From Pipra filicauda (lineage: Eukaryota; Chordata; Aves; Passeriformes; Pipridae): 64,000 bases of DNA. The stretch is from assembly GCF_003945595.2 (NCBI RefSeq), contig NW_024104368.1, positions 762,125 to 826,124 on the forward strand, given 5' to 3'. Under the pieces are notes generated by a model. That model ran no database searches. It saw only the letters and a list, made by a program, of their open reading frames with translations, and was not told where the DNA came from. The translations under genes were made by a program, and so were the position numbers. Positions 1-13,492 of this stretch are shown here, one piece after another (positions within the stretch are counted from its first letter, which is position 1; every line of letters starts with the position of its first letter).

Positions 1-3000
1 TGACATCTGACTGCCTTTTTCCTAGGAGCTTAATTACTTCTGTGCACTCTTGAGTTAAATTTGGTTAAAATTGGCAAAAGAATTCTATAATTATATATCC
101 AAGGAGGTAAACTGCAGAAAAGGATAGTTGAAGGTGCCTCGGCTCATTTCTTCAAGAAATTTTCAGAAAGCAACGGGGGATGGTCACTCTTAAATCTCAC
201 AACAGCTTATGCATTGCACAAGGTCCTTACCATGACAACAGGAGCCCTGCACGTCTCTTGGCTGTGTCAAGGTCACTCTGTGTGTACAAACAGCCATATC
301 CAAGACTTACAGTGTTTTTCAGAATCACTGATTTTTAAGTACATCTATAGCATGAACTGGCTAGATTTTGTAAACACCACTCATAACAACTCCACCTTCT
401 AGCTGAAGAATCCATGTGGCCCAAAAAACATGAGAAAAAGCAGATGTTATGCGATATAAGGGAGGACTTTGCAGTGTTCTTATCTCCAGCTGAGGTCAAG
501 TGACAAAGTGTTGACATATCGAGCATTTTTAGAGCTGAGAGATCATTTCCCAGCTAGCTTTATTGTTTTTCAAAATTAGTCTTGTTTATCCTGGTGCTAA
601 CATGAGGTGTGAAAATGAGATATGGACTTATCCAATCTCAGTGATCAGGCTTGTCAGCCTGTACTCCATGCTAACCCAGTAAACTTGGCAGGCTGCAAAT
701 CTGTCTTACCCATTTCTAATAGTAAACCTTGCCCACAGTATTATAATACCAGTTCAGCAATCAGAGAAAAAGAGTATTCTCTGGGTCCTAAAAGACAGAA
801 GGGTTCTTGGATTTTGTCTCCCAAAGGGAAAAATAGACAGATAGACTGCTGTTCAGGTCACCACATAAACTGCCCTTCCAAAAAAATTCTGCAAGAGCAA
901 ATGTATAGAAACTGTACAGAAGAAAATTGCTTCTGTTGGCTCTTCAGTCTGAGCCATGGCCCTATTTCAAGGCTGATAGACCACAGGAGAGCTAGATGCT
1001 CCTGAACTGTTTTGGCATTAAAGATGTGGCTAAGATAAATAGCCAAGTTCTACAGAAGAGTGTTTTCACAGCTCACCCAGGTTGGCAGCTGGGCCTCGGT
1101 AAAACGCCAAAGCATAAAAACTTGGCTCAAGCCACCTGCCCAATCCAAAATTCAAAGAGCGGAACTAGCCTAGGCAATCAGAGAGAAGCTTATCTCCAGG
1201 CAAAGGCTGGGTGCTGTATTCTTCCAGCAAAAAGAAAACCAGCATTGTGAGCAGAATAACAGTATTAATTTATGGAGGAAAGAAGTCTACATCATCACCT
1301 TTAGAAAGAAAGACAGGTCTGAAGCACCAAGTTTCACATTTTTTCAGAGATTCAGCACACAGCAGTTGCTCTTGATCGTAATGACATGAAGAAGATGGGA
1401 TTTTTCCAGCTCTGTCACAACAGCACGGATCATTGACGATTCCTGTGGCCAAGCACGATTTTTCTATTTGAAGATTTCTAAAGATTTTTGTCCCCTCGGT
1501 ATCCCTCCTGCAAAAATACATGTATCAGTGCTGCTGAATTCATTTACATTCAAGATCCTAAGAAGTTTAAAAGAGTCAATGTTAACATTTTGCAGAATTG
1601 AAACCCAACATAAATAAGTAGACTCAAATTTTCCTTACTCTGGGTGTGGGAGAAAACGGAACATTTTTAAACCTGACCAAAAATTCAAGCGTACATATTA
1701 TCTATGAAGCACTTGACTAATATAGCATGTGGGAGGTACACAGAAGAGACAGACAGAGAAGTGGGTAGGATGGCATTCTCATGCTGTTCCTCAAGCCATA
1801 CAGAGATCAAACAAAAAACAGGTCCAGAGAAGACAAATCCTGAAGGTCAGCTGAAGCACTAAAGTGTGTTTTGTTTGCTACACTGAACACTTTCAGTGAC
1901 CAGGGGAACACCTGATTTAATGGTCTCTGTTCCTCTATGTCCCATCCAGGGACTGCTGAGCCCAGTAACGCCATCCTGACAAACCCAAACTCCCAGGGCA
2001 CTGTAGCTTTCTTCATCTTCTAAAGTCAAAGACAGAGAAATATGCTATGCTAGGTCAGAGCAGTAGTCTAAGTAATACTAAAACAGCAGACATCTTTGAA
2101 GTTTTTTAATTTCACTGGTGTCTTTTGTATCATAAGAAAAGGATAAGCAACCTCAATCTCAACAGTAATGCATATGTAACCTGTTTGCTCCCTCCCTCCT
2201 TTCCTAGTAATTTTGAAAGTCTTTTTTTCTAAATATTTTCTATTTCTTCCATTTAGGCAAGGCTGCAGAAACCCCACTGCAGGAAAGACAAGTTGCAGTG
2301 GGCAACCTGTACCTCACTGCAAACATCAGATGACAGGGAACAGCAGCTAGACTATAAGAAAAGGCCATGAGATTTCCACTCATATTCTAGGACATTCAGT
2401 GAAGGACCATCTTCCAAGAGGATGAACTCAGTATCCTCCTCTGCACAGGAGGGCAGGCTGTATCAGATGAGCCCTGTGCAGCCACAGTGATGCCTGTAGC
2501 CTGCAGCAAAGCAGAAACTCATGTACATGCATAGATCCATGTGTAATTTCTGCCTGGTTACTTCCACTGAGAACCTGATTCAGCTCTATTTGGCACTAGC
2601 ACATCACCCTGAAAAGCTCTGGGTAGAAAGGAAAGTCTTTGCAGCAATGAGACACTGCCTAATTGGATCTCTCTTCATGTGCACTTTGCTTCATTTTTTT
2701 AAGTAACACTAATGTTAAAGCCCAGACATCGCACCTCAGCATATCTAACTCCTCCTATGGAAAGGCTTGTGGCAGAGCCCCAAGAAGGTATATCACCTTC
2801 TTGCTAATGGAGAAAATTCATCATCCAAAGTAATTTAAACCATTCAGGATAGTCAAGTTCATCAAGACAACCATGACTGTGACTAAGACTACAGCTGAGG
2901 CAACTGCATTCAAAGCCTTTTTGCATTTTTTGCTAAGAGAGAGGCAGAGCTCCTGTCTCTCTCTAAGGCTTGAGACTCAGGTCATGGTATCTGATTAAGG

Positions 3001-4239
3001 CACTTCAAGCAAGGTATCTGAGACTGAACTGGATAGGCAATGCTCTCTGATTTCAGAATGTGTGTTCATCAGCCTGCAGTGATGCCTAGAAAGGAGCTGG
3101 AAATTGTATGGCCAGTGACAGTGCTTACACTGACCTCATTGCTGCAGCTGTGGCTCTGCTTTTGTGTACGTCACTGGAGTCTGGCCCTACAGTTACACAG
3201 AGCAATATGAATCACAGAGCAATAATTTTGTAGTTTCCATCAATAAGTAACATCAGTCAACATGCTAGACACTGCTAAGAATAGTCGCAGTTTATCTCTG
3301 GTTGAGCAGGATAGAGATGCTTCAGGCTTCTTTCTCCTCTTGCATGCCTCCTCTAAAAACAGAGAGCAACTAATGGTCAACACTGTTTAAAGTCGTGAGG
3401 ATCAGCTCCCTTAGCAGCAGCTGTTCTGATTTTCTGTCTCCTCATGTGTTTTTTCTAAAAGGTCAGGCAATTACTCAGGACTGAAAAATCTGTGTCAAAG
3501 CAATCAGTAGTGGCATCTCGTTGACTTCAGAGAAATTGCAGCAGGAATTAATCTGACTTCACAATTCTTCCTTTCCCTGTAACAAATGAAATAACCTAGC
3601 TAGATCCTGCCTGTAGGCAGCACCAAGCAAGATCCTGCTTCAACCACAACTGTGGGGCTTGATGCCTCTAAAATGCCATTTTTCTCACAGAACCCTCCCA
3701 CACCCGGCAGCTAATTTGAGCAGTTGGACTAAAGCAGACAGGCACTGAGATGTCCCCCATATCTCAGCCAAGGGATGCAAGGAGAGAACCAACGGGATCC
3801 TTGTCCATTCTCCTCCTTCCCTGTCCGCAGGCTGGCATGAACAAATAGGGTTGGTGCTGGAATTAGGGTCAGAAGCAAAAAAATACAAACACAAGGAAAG
3901 TTTTCTTTCTGAACTTGTGAAAATACAAATAGTTCACCCTGCTGTCTAGCCTATGTACAGAGGAATGGGGAAGGATTTTAGCAAAGACCTTTGAAACACT
4001 TTGCACTTTCTTTTCCCCAGAGCTCCTTATAGTCTCACCAAAACCAGTCTGCTGAAAGAAAGGGAAGGACAGAAAAGGAACTGTAGTGATAGATGTTACT
4101 TTGGCAAATAAGCCACCAAAAAAAGTGTGAAGAAAAATATTTTCTCCTGAAGCAGGGGGCCGTGTTCATCATTTACCTCATGTGTTTACCCTTGGGCTAT
4201 CATTATATTAGCCACATTTCCTGAGTGAGCTGGAGTACC
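1..4239. other. No gene seen; unique AT-rich DNA
   Basis: Open frames are all 127 codons or shorter, overlap on both strands and show no domain or composition typical of a gene. No recognisable transposon, simple repeat or CpG island was found. Confidence 0.7.
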
Positions 4240-4257
4240 TGGTTACTATAGTAACCA
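4240..4257. promoter_or_regulatory. 18-bp perfect palindrome, RFX-like
   Basis: TGGTTACTATAGTAACCA is self-complementary over all 18 bases. Its layout (GTTACT-AT-AGTAAC) is close to the symmetric RFX-family X-box (GTTRCC-NN-GGYAAC) but differs at one base in each half. The palindrome is seen directly. Any protein binding is inference from motif shape. Confidence 0.5.
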
Positions 4258-5460
4258 CATTTTCATATCTGCCCATAAATTCCCTCAGTTCTAATTAGGG
4301 CACCCATTTATAACAGCAATAACAACACAGGAGAAACAACGGCAGACTTAGCTCAGATGCAGTCATCTCTGTTCCTCTCATGCCACAGAAATAACTCATA
4401 TCTGAACAATTCTTATACCCTAAGATGTCACTTATGGCACAAAGCCTAGTTACTTGCCGTGCCAACCACTTTTTATCCATCTGCTATGTTGTACGTACCT
4501 TCTTTCTTTCTAAAAAGTCTGTTCATCAGCCTTCCAGTCCAAACAAAAGCCAGTAAGCTTCACATCAGGCTGTTTCTCTTGATAGAAGAAAGATTTCACA
4601 TCTAGTCTACAACAAAATCCCATTCACAGCACTATTGCAGATTTTACAAAGAGTAAGTAGATGCTATTAACAAGCAGAAAGGCTAAGTAGTTCAGTTTAC
4701 AAATTTGCCTATGCAATCCAGATAGTTTTGAAGAGAGGACAAACCATGTCATCCAAAACAAATGATAGGTAAATGATGAAGCAGCAATGTGAAAGAAATC
4801 AAGACCAAGTAATAAACAATTGCAAAGTTCAATGGCTCAGTGTATTTCACCACAAATTATTTCCTTCTCTATGAAACAATAAAGCTTAGTGAACAATTTG
4901 AAGCCTGCTGACATGATTTAAAAAGATGGATGGGCTGGTAGGTAGTCAAGAGTGTTTGCTTTATTGTTCACAGAGTTGCGGCTCAGAAGTACATTTGTTT
5001 TGGAGTCTGTGTGAATTATTGTCAAAAAAGTGACAAATCTCTTTCTCAGTTTAGGCTGCGCTGTGCAGGCCTTACATGAATTCCTTTTGGCAGAAGAAAA
5101 AAGACATCACATCTATGTATTGGCACAGATAAGACAACAAACCTGTCTCTGCAGAGGCCAAGAGAGCAGCGCTGCTCTGGCTTCAGGTTTTGGCGAATTT
5201 GTTGCCACTAGAAAATTTTCTCTTGTTAGAAAAGCATGCCAATTATTATAACTTATCCATGACTATCAACGAGATTATCTTCTCGTGAACCTTTATCCAC
5301 TTTTCCTCTACATCTCCTGAAGGCTGAGGGAACTGGGTAAGAAAACATACTGGAGCTTTTGCCTGTGCTCTTGGTGATTTCCAGTGTGGAATATTAAATA
5401 CCAGTTACCCTGCTTGCCTTGCCAGCCCTCATCTGGGGAAAAAAATGCCAAGCCCAGTGG

Positions 5461-5477
5461 TGACATCATATAAATAG
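5461..5477 (+). promoter_or_regulatory. TATA-box-like element with adjacent CRE-like word
   Basis: TGACATCA (one base from the CRE/AP-1 octamer) abuts TATAAATAG, a full-consensus TATA box. Transcription would start near 5495-5505. Downstream are a 90-codon open frame (5524-5796), then a very pyrimidine-rich 3' splice-site-like segment ending at 5852 (TTCCTCTCCCCTGACTTCCC, AG) and a GTGAGC donor-like site at 5884. No CpG island or known gene supports it. AT-rich DNA yields TATA boxes by chance, so this is only a candidate. Confidence 0.2.
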
Positions 5478-8116
5478 GCGTTAGTCCAAGCTACAATGGC
5501 ATGACAGCTGACTTTAGCCAGGCGTGTGGAGACCAGACGATCCACAGCAGACAGAAAGGGTGCCACTTTGCATGAGAAAGATATCCACCTTCCCACTACC
5601 AACACAAAAATTAAGGGGAATGTTCAGGCTCACTGAATGGAAAAACAAAAGGTATTTCACTGAATTTTTTACTTTGGGATCCACTGGTATAATCAGGGAT
5701 GCTACGGCAACGCTCCACAGAGCTTCCCCATTCCTTTGTACTCTGTTTTTATACCAAGAACCCACTGAGAGAAACAGTACCTCCTTGGCCCAGTGAAGTG
5801 ACACCTGCCACTTGTGAAAGCCAGCGTGTGTTCCTCTCCCCTGACTTCCCAGTGAAGGCTCAAAGCACCCTGGGCAGAAATTGGTGAGCCACCCTCAGAC
5901 TGTGGCTGTAAAAAGCAGGTAGGGTTTGTTCATTGCCTTCTATTCTATAGGTTTATTTGTTCTTTGCACTAAGTAATAAGAGCTTTCAAAGTGAACAGTG
6001 TTGTGATGAGAAAATGTAAACTTTAGTGAATTGCCAAAAAAGGTTCCAGTTATTTGCCAATTTAGTCATCAAGCACCATTTAGAAGTGTGGGTAGAAAAT
6101 ATATTGATGATCAAATTCTAATGTAACTACAAAAATTGATTTAAGATGCTGCCAAACATGAAGCACAGTAACAGTCAATACCATCTATATGTATTTTCAT
6201 TTAATAAGTGAAAAGTAATTTTTGACACTTCCTTCAGCTCATGAGATGCTGTTTGGCACTTGGGTGGAGAGTCCCCTGTTGCAAGTTGTGCCACTCATTA
6301 CTGTACCTGCATTTCTCCATCAATTTCTTATTTATTCGGGCTGTGCTCTGTTAAGAGAGATGGGTATTTGCAGGATGCATGATGCATAATGAGTCTCCAG
6401 TCTCTATGGAAGCCTCTAAAACTGCCCATCTTATTTTGCTTAGTGGCTCTTCCCATTTTTATCAAGAGGGAACACTCTCAAACTGTCAAAATCTTTTCAA
6501 ATGACCCCACAGTAATCACTGTAGCCTAGAATACTTCTTGGCTTGTTAAATATTAAAATAGAATGAGAAAAACATGTTTTATTTGATTTTAATAGTTAAG
6601 GAAAGCAAGTTTTTGACAGGAAAATAATAGCTCTGAAAATAAGGAAAAGAACTAATTAAAAATAAGATTAAATAAACGGTTTCTATGTGATCTCTTGAGC
6701 TAGTTTCATTTCAAAGACATGCTTTACCTGGCATAATGTGTGGTTTGCAAGACCCCCATGTAAGGTTAAGCATTCCTTGGTAGTTGCCTGGAAACGATGC
6801 CAATGACAGTTTGTTCTCATTAAGGGCAAATAATGCAGAAAGGCTGTTACAATTGTACTTCTAAACACTTAAATAAATTCATTTTGGACCTGTTTTTCCC
6901 TCTAAAGCTGCAAGTTCTGAAATCTTACCAGAAGCATTGGCACAAAATAGATTCCAACTTAAACAGATGAGTATGCACATAAATTAATTTGAAATTACCA
7001 GTATTACTATTATTATTTTTTTTAGCCAAATTAGTGCTGAGCAGAATACAATTGTCTTGGTTTTAGACTGTTTTTGCACTGGCTTCTTTTTTTCTTTCTG
7101 TTCTGTACTGTGTGAAACTCAGCACTTTTTAATAAGGCCCTCTGAAAAGTAGGAGAGACAACTTTCAAAGCTGCTGCTTGGGAAATCAGCAAGAAGAGCA
7201 GAAATCAACCCCAAAATCGCTACCATTCTTAGAAAGGAAAGCCCACAAGTTTAGTTCTCGCTTCACGGTTCATTAAAACCACATTGCTGCCCTGGGCCCC
7301 AATCAATGATTCCTGTGCTCACCTGGAGGCACGCTTCAGGTTCACAGCTACCCAGGCAGGGCAAAACCAATCTGCACAAATGTGACTGTTTAGATGTCTG
7401 TGGGGACACCATGACTCCTTTAACTTTGTCAGTTAGCAAAGTTGTGGCCCCAGGCCAGCTCCCTCTGCTTTCCATCAAACCTTTCCTTTACAACCAGGTG
7501 ATACTGTGGTCAATCATGGGAAGCACAGACCAACCAAAGCACCTTCTTTACAGAAATCAATGATGACCTGAGGCATCACCGCTGCAATTAGAAGAGCTTT
7601 GCCTGGTTCGAACTGTTCGTAAATGAAAAGAAAAACCAGTTCATTTGAGACTGGGAGGAGAGCACCTATTCTTTTGCCATTCCAGCCAAATATTTTGTCA
7701 TGGCGATGAGCAGGTGAAGAGGTGGACATATTTGTGATATTTATGTGCCACAGCTGACAATCTTGCATGCTCATTTTACATTTTATCTGCAGCTTGTCTG
7801 TTACGTCGTATTTGCCTTAGTTTCATATAATCGATTTTGAATGGATCTAATGGAGGAGGGGACTGTAGTGTTACAAGTGGCAGACATTTTACTGTGGCCA
7901 GAGTCAAAAAGAAAATCCAGAGAGCTATAGACACTCACTGGAAAGCATCAGTATATTTAGTACCTATACTAAATTTAACACTATATTTAGCGAAGTTCAT
8001 TCCATCATATGAAATTTTCTTCTTTTTTTTTTACATGAGAGATAAAACAGGTTGGGAGAGCAACTAAGTAAGAATAAGAGAGGAGGGGAAAAGCAGATCA
8101 TCTGGAGTTAACTTTT

Positions 8117-8155
8117 GCGGGGTTTTTTGGTTGGTTTTGTTGTTGCCTTTTTTTC
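8117..8155. repeat. T/G-rich low-complexity tract
   Basis: GCGGGGTTTTTTGGTTGGTT followed by TTGTTGTTGCC and a T run. It is the same compositional class as the 44.3 kb tract. Confidence 0.75.
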
Positions 8156-9304
8156 AAAGAGAAAACCACACACATGATGATAAAAGATGATAAACAACAG
8201 GGAACCACCTTCCTGCATGGAAAGAGTTGCATGAAGTTGCCATGAATACATGCTAGTTACCTGCCCTTCTGCAAAAAAGGGAGAATTTATCTATTTTATT
8301 TTCTAAAACAAGATAAACTCCACTTCATGGAGAAGCCTATAAACACCTGGATGAGCCAGCCAGCCAGATAGATATGACCAGACAAGAAGCAGATTTTATA
8401 AACAACTAAAGAAGTTTGCCATCTGGCAATGCTGGGCAGAGGAGATGAGGGCAAACTCCATCCCATTAAGGGAAATTAAGACAAAGGCCCATGCCAGACA
8501 GTGAAGGATGCATGAAAGATAATCACTGGCAGCAACACTTTCCACAGAGTTGTTTCTCTTCTCCACCGCTGCACTGTCAGTTTACAACTGAACAAACAGG
8601 AACTGCTGAAAGAGAGAATGGAAGATATTTACCCTGCCCTTGGAAACTGTGTGTTTGCAAAAAACACAGAGCATAAGGGGAAATATCTGGAAGAAAGCAT
8701 AGTTTATCTTGATTGATAATGACTGTTTAATGGCTAAAATTTGTACTCCAGCTCAGATGTTCTGAAGAGGACTGCAGAACTGAAGCTCAATCAGAGATGT
8801 ACATACAGAAACTTTGTGGAAATGAGCCACCACATACAGCAAATTGGCTCATGTTTGTGGCTTCTTAGGCTGCTGGAACAAACATTTGTCAGCATAGGAA
8901 GCTTGGATTATTAACAGAAAATAATATTATATGTCAATTTATCTTCTTTCCCTCAGTGACCACTGGAAATCGGAATATATTTCCAAGCCCAATTCCATGC
9001 ATGCTTGTCAGATCGCTATAAGGAAGATTTTTCACACAGCGTAGAATATGAGACTTTTTCAAAATAGTCATTGGATACTCACAATGTGTTGCATCTAAGT
9101 TGCATCTGTCTTGCATGTCTGTATCTCTTCTCTCTAACTGGAAGACTTAAACTTACTAAACAAAAAAATAGCAAGAAAGTAATAAACACCATTTTCTCAT
9201 GACAGTAACCTCTCCTTATTAAGTGAGGTAATTCTAGTCTTCCCATTGTAATGGTAGTTTTCTATTCTAAATTCTAACCTCATGCAAAGATGTGACACAA
9301 ATTC

Positions 9305-9340
9305 TCGCTAAGATTTGAACCTGCATCATCTCACACTTGA
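9305..9340 (-). repeat. Possible tRNA-derived SINE remnant
   Basis: CGCTAAGATTTGAACCTGCA resembles the antisense MIR/tRNA B-box-like block 'gctgggatttgaaccc'. No other part of the element can be followed on either side, so this may be chance. Confidence 0.2.
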
Positions 9341-11822
9341 CTGTCTGCCAAAAAGAAAATTTTTACATGTGGCAAGTAAAAAGCAGCCTCAAGTGTAGGC
9401 AAAAGGAATTGCAATTGAACTGCAGTGAGATGTGGTGGTGCATCGTGTCCCCCCCGCCCACCTCCAGACTGCACTGTGATCTAATGCTTGTACACATGTA
9501 AATGCCATTTTGCGGCATTGGACCCCCTTCACTGAGAATACTTTAATACCTTGTCTGAGACAAGTAGAACAACCCACTCAAAGAAAAGAGTTCCTTTGCC
9601 AATTTGAAAGGCATTCTAATTGTAAATTAAAACTGTAGGACTGACTGAGAAAAAAACTGAAGAAGGACATGTCCATAATTCTTTTAAATCCATTTTGTCA
9701 CCTGATTTTCCTCTGGCTCGTTCTGCCCAGAGACAAGTGTATCAACAGCAAGGAACTTAATCTGGCCACCTATGAGTGCTTTTATCCCAGTGTATCACCA
9801 TGACCTGCAATCCTTTTCTTTACACATATGAAAAAGAGACTTTTACACAAAGTAACTAACACACGGCCCCTTCCCCAAATATAAAGTCATAAGGCAGATG
9901 GATGGACATATGTACAACTGCCGCTAACTGCTAATACAGCCATTTGCACTCAACAACATGACGCTGGTTTGGGATATTTTCTGGAAGAATTAATTTTTAT
10001 AAATAAAACCTTGGCATCCTAAGACTGATATAATCCTGCTTTCATGAAACCTTCGTGAGACATTTAAAGGGACACTGACATCATTCTCCTTTTATCCCTC
10101 TCTGCTGAAGTTTAAGAATATCCTTTCCTCTCATCACAAGAACCACTTTACTGGTACGGAAATTTGCTATATGACACTGAACTTCAAAACCCACTTTCCT
10201 TTAAGTTCCATCGTTTTAACTCAGAGAAACAGATTCCTGCTGGAGGTATTTAGGTTTAACTCAAGAAAATTCTTACATTGGCCAAAATCAAATGGAGATG
10301 GCACAAGAGCAAATGAAAAAACACAATGAAAGTCTACAAGACTAGAAGTCTTCTTCCAAAATATATGTCTCCATATCAGGAATGAATATGAGTAGATACC
10401 CATTCATGTATTTTTTTGAGGTCCATCGCTATGGACATCAAAGTTTTCCTTATGTGGAATTCAGAGCTTCAGTAACAGCAACTAAATCCCCATTATGGAA
10501 TGAAAGACCACTAAACTAAGCAGGTGGTGAAGTGGTGCTGCAAGAAAACAAACAGGGTCCTCTCCTATTTAGAGCATTCAATTGGGCAGACAGTTTCTGA
10601 TTTTAGGTGATGCTGATGAGGTCTTTCCCAAGGGGTTACTTGTAATAAAGAAGGTAGGCTAAGTCTGTCAATGCATTAACAACCTTCATAGGAGTTGTCT
10701 TTATCTTTTGCAAAGACTTCTCTTTAAGGGAATGATTATATCATTGCATACTGTTCATATATTCATTCAAAAGAACTAAGAGCTTTTTTACAAGCTTCCA
10801 TGTAAATACCTATAGCCAGATTGTTCTTGAAGAAAGAGCAAAAGAGTTTATTTTTAAAAGTCACTCTTTCATATAGAGTTTTTTCAACTCAAAGTGAGTT
10901 GATTTACAAAATTTACAGTAAATTTAACTTATTTTTTCCATCCTTGGCTTTTTTAATAGATTGTTTACTTCTCCCAGGTGAAGCCAGTATGTAGCTACAG
11001 GGGGGGAAAAAAGTGCACAAGGAAAAGACTCTTTCAGTCATTAGCACTTTTTCATTGGCAACTCTATGTTTTCATCTGTGAGTTTTCTAAGGTAATGGAA
11101 AATCTCAAACCATGTGCTGAAGTAATAATTTCATGATAAAACTAATCTTTCCAATAAACAGCTCTCTGAAACACTCTACTTTTCATTTTCAAAGAGCCAG
11201 AAGGATTATGGTAGTGATTTGGATATCTGTTTCTCTAAAATTGCCCTCCAAGTCTTCCTTATTCTAATACAAAGCACAGAGTCCCTAGCAAATAGGAATT
11301 GCACCTAGAATGGGAGAAAAAAACCACAGCAGAAACAAATGTAACCTAAGAAATCACTGATGTAAGTAGTTTCATTTCTTGTACTAAAAACCATTTGAAA
11401 ACTAATCTACTGCATGTTCCTTCCTTTCAGAAAATGTAAATTGATCTTTCAGTTTGAATACCTGTCAAAGTACAGCCACTATAACGTTGATAAGTAATTT
11501 TGCTCGTCAGCCGATAATGTCTGATATACTGCAAAATTACACGTAGCTCCACAAGAACTGCTGGACCAGATTACCCCAAAGCAGGGTAGGGGGTGTTCAG
11601 TCTTGGAGACTTTAGCAGCAGCATGAGTGAGGAGTGTCTTTCTCCCACCAGCAACTCCCAAAGTGGTGTGCAAACACATCACAAATAAAGACAATTAAAT
11701 CAGGTTATGATAGTTCCCAAAACAGTGTTGGTTCTTTAGTCTTCCACAAGCTGCCACCATGCCCCTTCCATACACTACTTCACGTTAAATGTCTGTTCTA
11801 TGTTGTGGATTGTGCCAGTTTC

Positions 11823-11856
11823 AATAAAATGCCTACTATTGGGGGAAAAAAAAAAA
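11823..11856 (+). other. AATAAA plus A-tract, possible retroposed 3' end
   Basis: AATAAA at 11823-11828 is followed 17 bases later by an 11-base A run (11846-11856). This is the geometry of a polyadenylated mRNA 3' end copied back into DNA. The preceding sequence carries no protein I recognise, and no target-site duplication is obvious. Processed pseudogenes are rare in birds because CR1 does not mobilise poly(A) transcripts. A chance arrangement is therefore quite possible. Confidence 0.25.
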
Positions 11857-13433
11857 GGCTTTTGGGAAGGCACAGAAATATTAGCTATCTGCCTGCCCTT
11901 TTTGCTTGTTTATAAACTTAGGGTTTAGCACTCAACCTACACTATAATTTTGTACATTTACTGTAAGTTTGTGGTGGATGTTGCTTCCTAAATGGAAAGA
12001 CTCTTCTTCAGAAAATACTGAATAAAGGCAAAATTGCCTTGGATTGCAACAGAGCTGGGAATTCACTCTGTGAGTAGCACTTTTCCCCTGACTTGAGTTT
12101 TTGAAGTAATACATCTTGAATAACCTTGGGCTGTGTGCTCCTTCCAGGAATACTGGGAAAGGACAACATCTCCAAAGTGAGAGGCAACTCATTTAATAAG
12201 TCTACAGATCTCTCCTGACTCCTTAAGAGTGCCTACAGGTCTAGTGAAACTTTTAGACCATCACGGTAAGGTGAGAAAAGTCCCTAAAAATCTTTTTCCA
12301 GATTTAATACCTTATTTCTAGTTTGCCTTTTATTCAGGAGCCACCCCTTTCTCTTGCAAGTGCATAAAATTTTCACAAGCGCCAGCTATCTATGAGAAAG
12401 TACTTTTAGCCTATTAGCTGTCTCTAAACACTTAATCTCAATTATTTGTTATTTGAGTCCAACCGGTCCGCTTAATTACTTGCCTGTGTCTTTTTGTGAC
12501 CTCAACAGATGGCTGAGCGTAGTTAAATCAAGAGAATAACCAAGTTGAAAAATAACAAAACCTTTCTTCTTTTTTTAGCCAAAGAAAGACCGATGACACA
12601 CTTAAAATCACCACTATTTAAATATTGGTGAACACCGAGTAGGTTACACACTGACAAGGCAGTTTTGCATGTGCTCATCCTGTTCATGAAAGCAGCTGCT
12701 CTGCATGCAAATCCTTTCTATTTAGCCAAGTTTTTTCCTATTTCCCAATAGTAGCTGTTGAATACTGAACAGAAAAAGATGCCCAGCAGGAAGAAAGGGG
12801 TGCTGGCCATGGGTGGCATTTCTCAGAGGGAACTAAGCAAGTGTACAAAGCAACAGGTGGTGTTTTTTTAGGCTTGAGGATAATAGAAGCAACAAAAGAG
12901 CCTTGATGATTAAGCTTTTAGCCCTAATAAAAATCCTCACAGGTTGCTTTTGGCCTGAGGAGGTGCTGCAGCTCTGGCTGTAGCTCAGGCATGATCAGCT
13001 CCTCAAGCACAGCCTTGTGTTACCACACAGACACTCTTCAGTGCAGCAGAGCTGTTTGAAAGGTACAACATTACTCATTTCTCACAAAAGCCCCCCAATT
13101 TTTTCATCTCTTTCTATGAAGTTTTTCTTGAGTGGTATTTAGCTGTCTGAAAGTTACTTGAAAGCCAAATCCCTTCCACTTTGATGAGAGAATAGGAGAG
13201 AGCTTCATAGGAGGTGGCTTCCTCCTTTTCTAGAGATCACAAAGACCTCCTAAGAAGTATGCACAGTTTTGCTCAGACTGACAAAAATTCACCCTACAGG
13301 ACAAGTAAACATGCAAATTTTTTGTTCTGGCTTTTAAAAAGAAGCAAACAAAAAGAAAAGACTGTCCAAACCTAAAAGAAAAAAACCAGCATCATAAATA
13401 CCAGTGCTTTTGCAGTGAAAAGATCCCATGTGG

Positions 13434-13461
13434 ACTACTTTTCACTGCTGTGAAAAGTAGT
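13434..13461. repeat. Perfect 12-bp inverted repeat, 4-nt loop
   Basis: ACTACTTTTCAC is followed by TGCT and then its exact reverse complement GTGAAAAGTAGT. A related direct piece (GCAGTGAAAAG) lies about 20 bases to the left. It sits about 30 bases before the longest open frame of the window. A transcript from either strand could fold into a short stem-loop. At 12 bp it is too short for a microRNA precursor on its own. Confidence 0.9.
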
Positions 13462-13492
13462 TTTGAAAACTAAACTTTTAGCTTTCAATTAA

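Larger units (their letters stand above)
5890..11822. other. No gene seen; unique AT-rich DNA
   Basis: Short T/G tract (8117) and a doubtful SINE remnant (9305) only. Open frames do not exceed 86 codons. Several A/T runs (for example 7013-7024, 8024-8032) are present. Confidence 0.7.
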
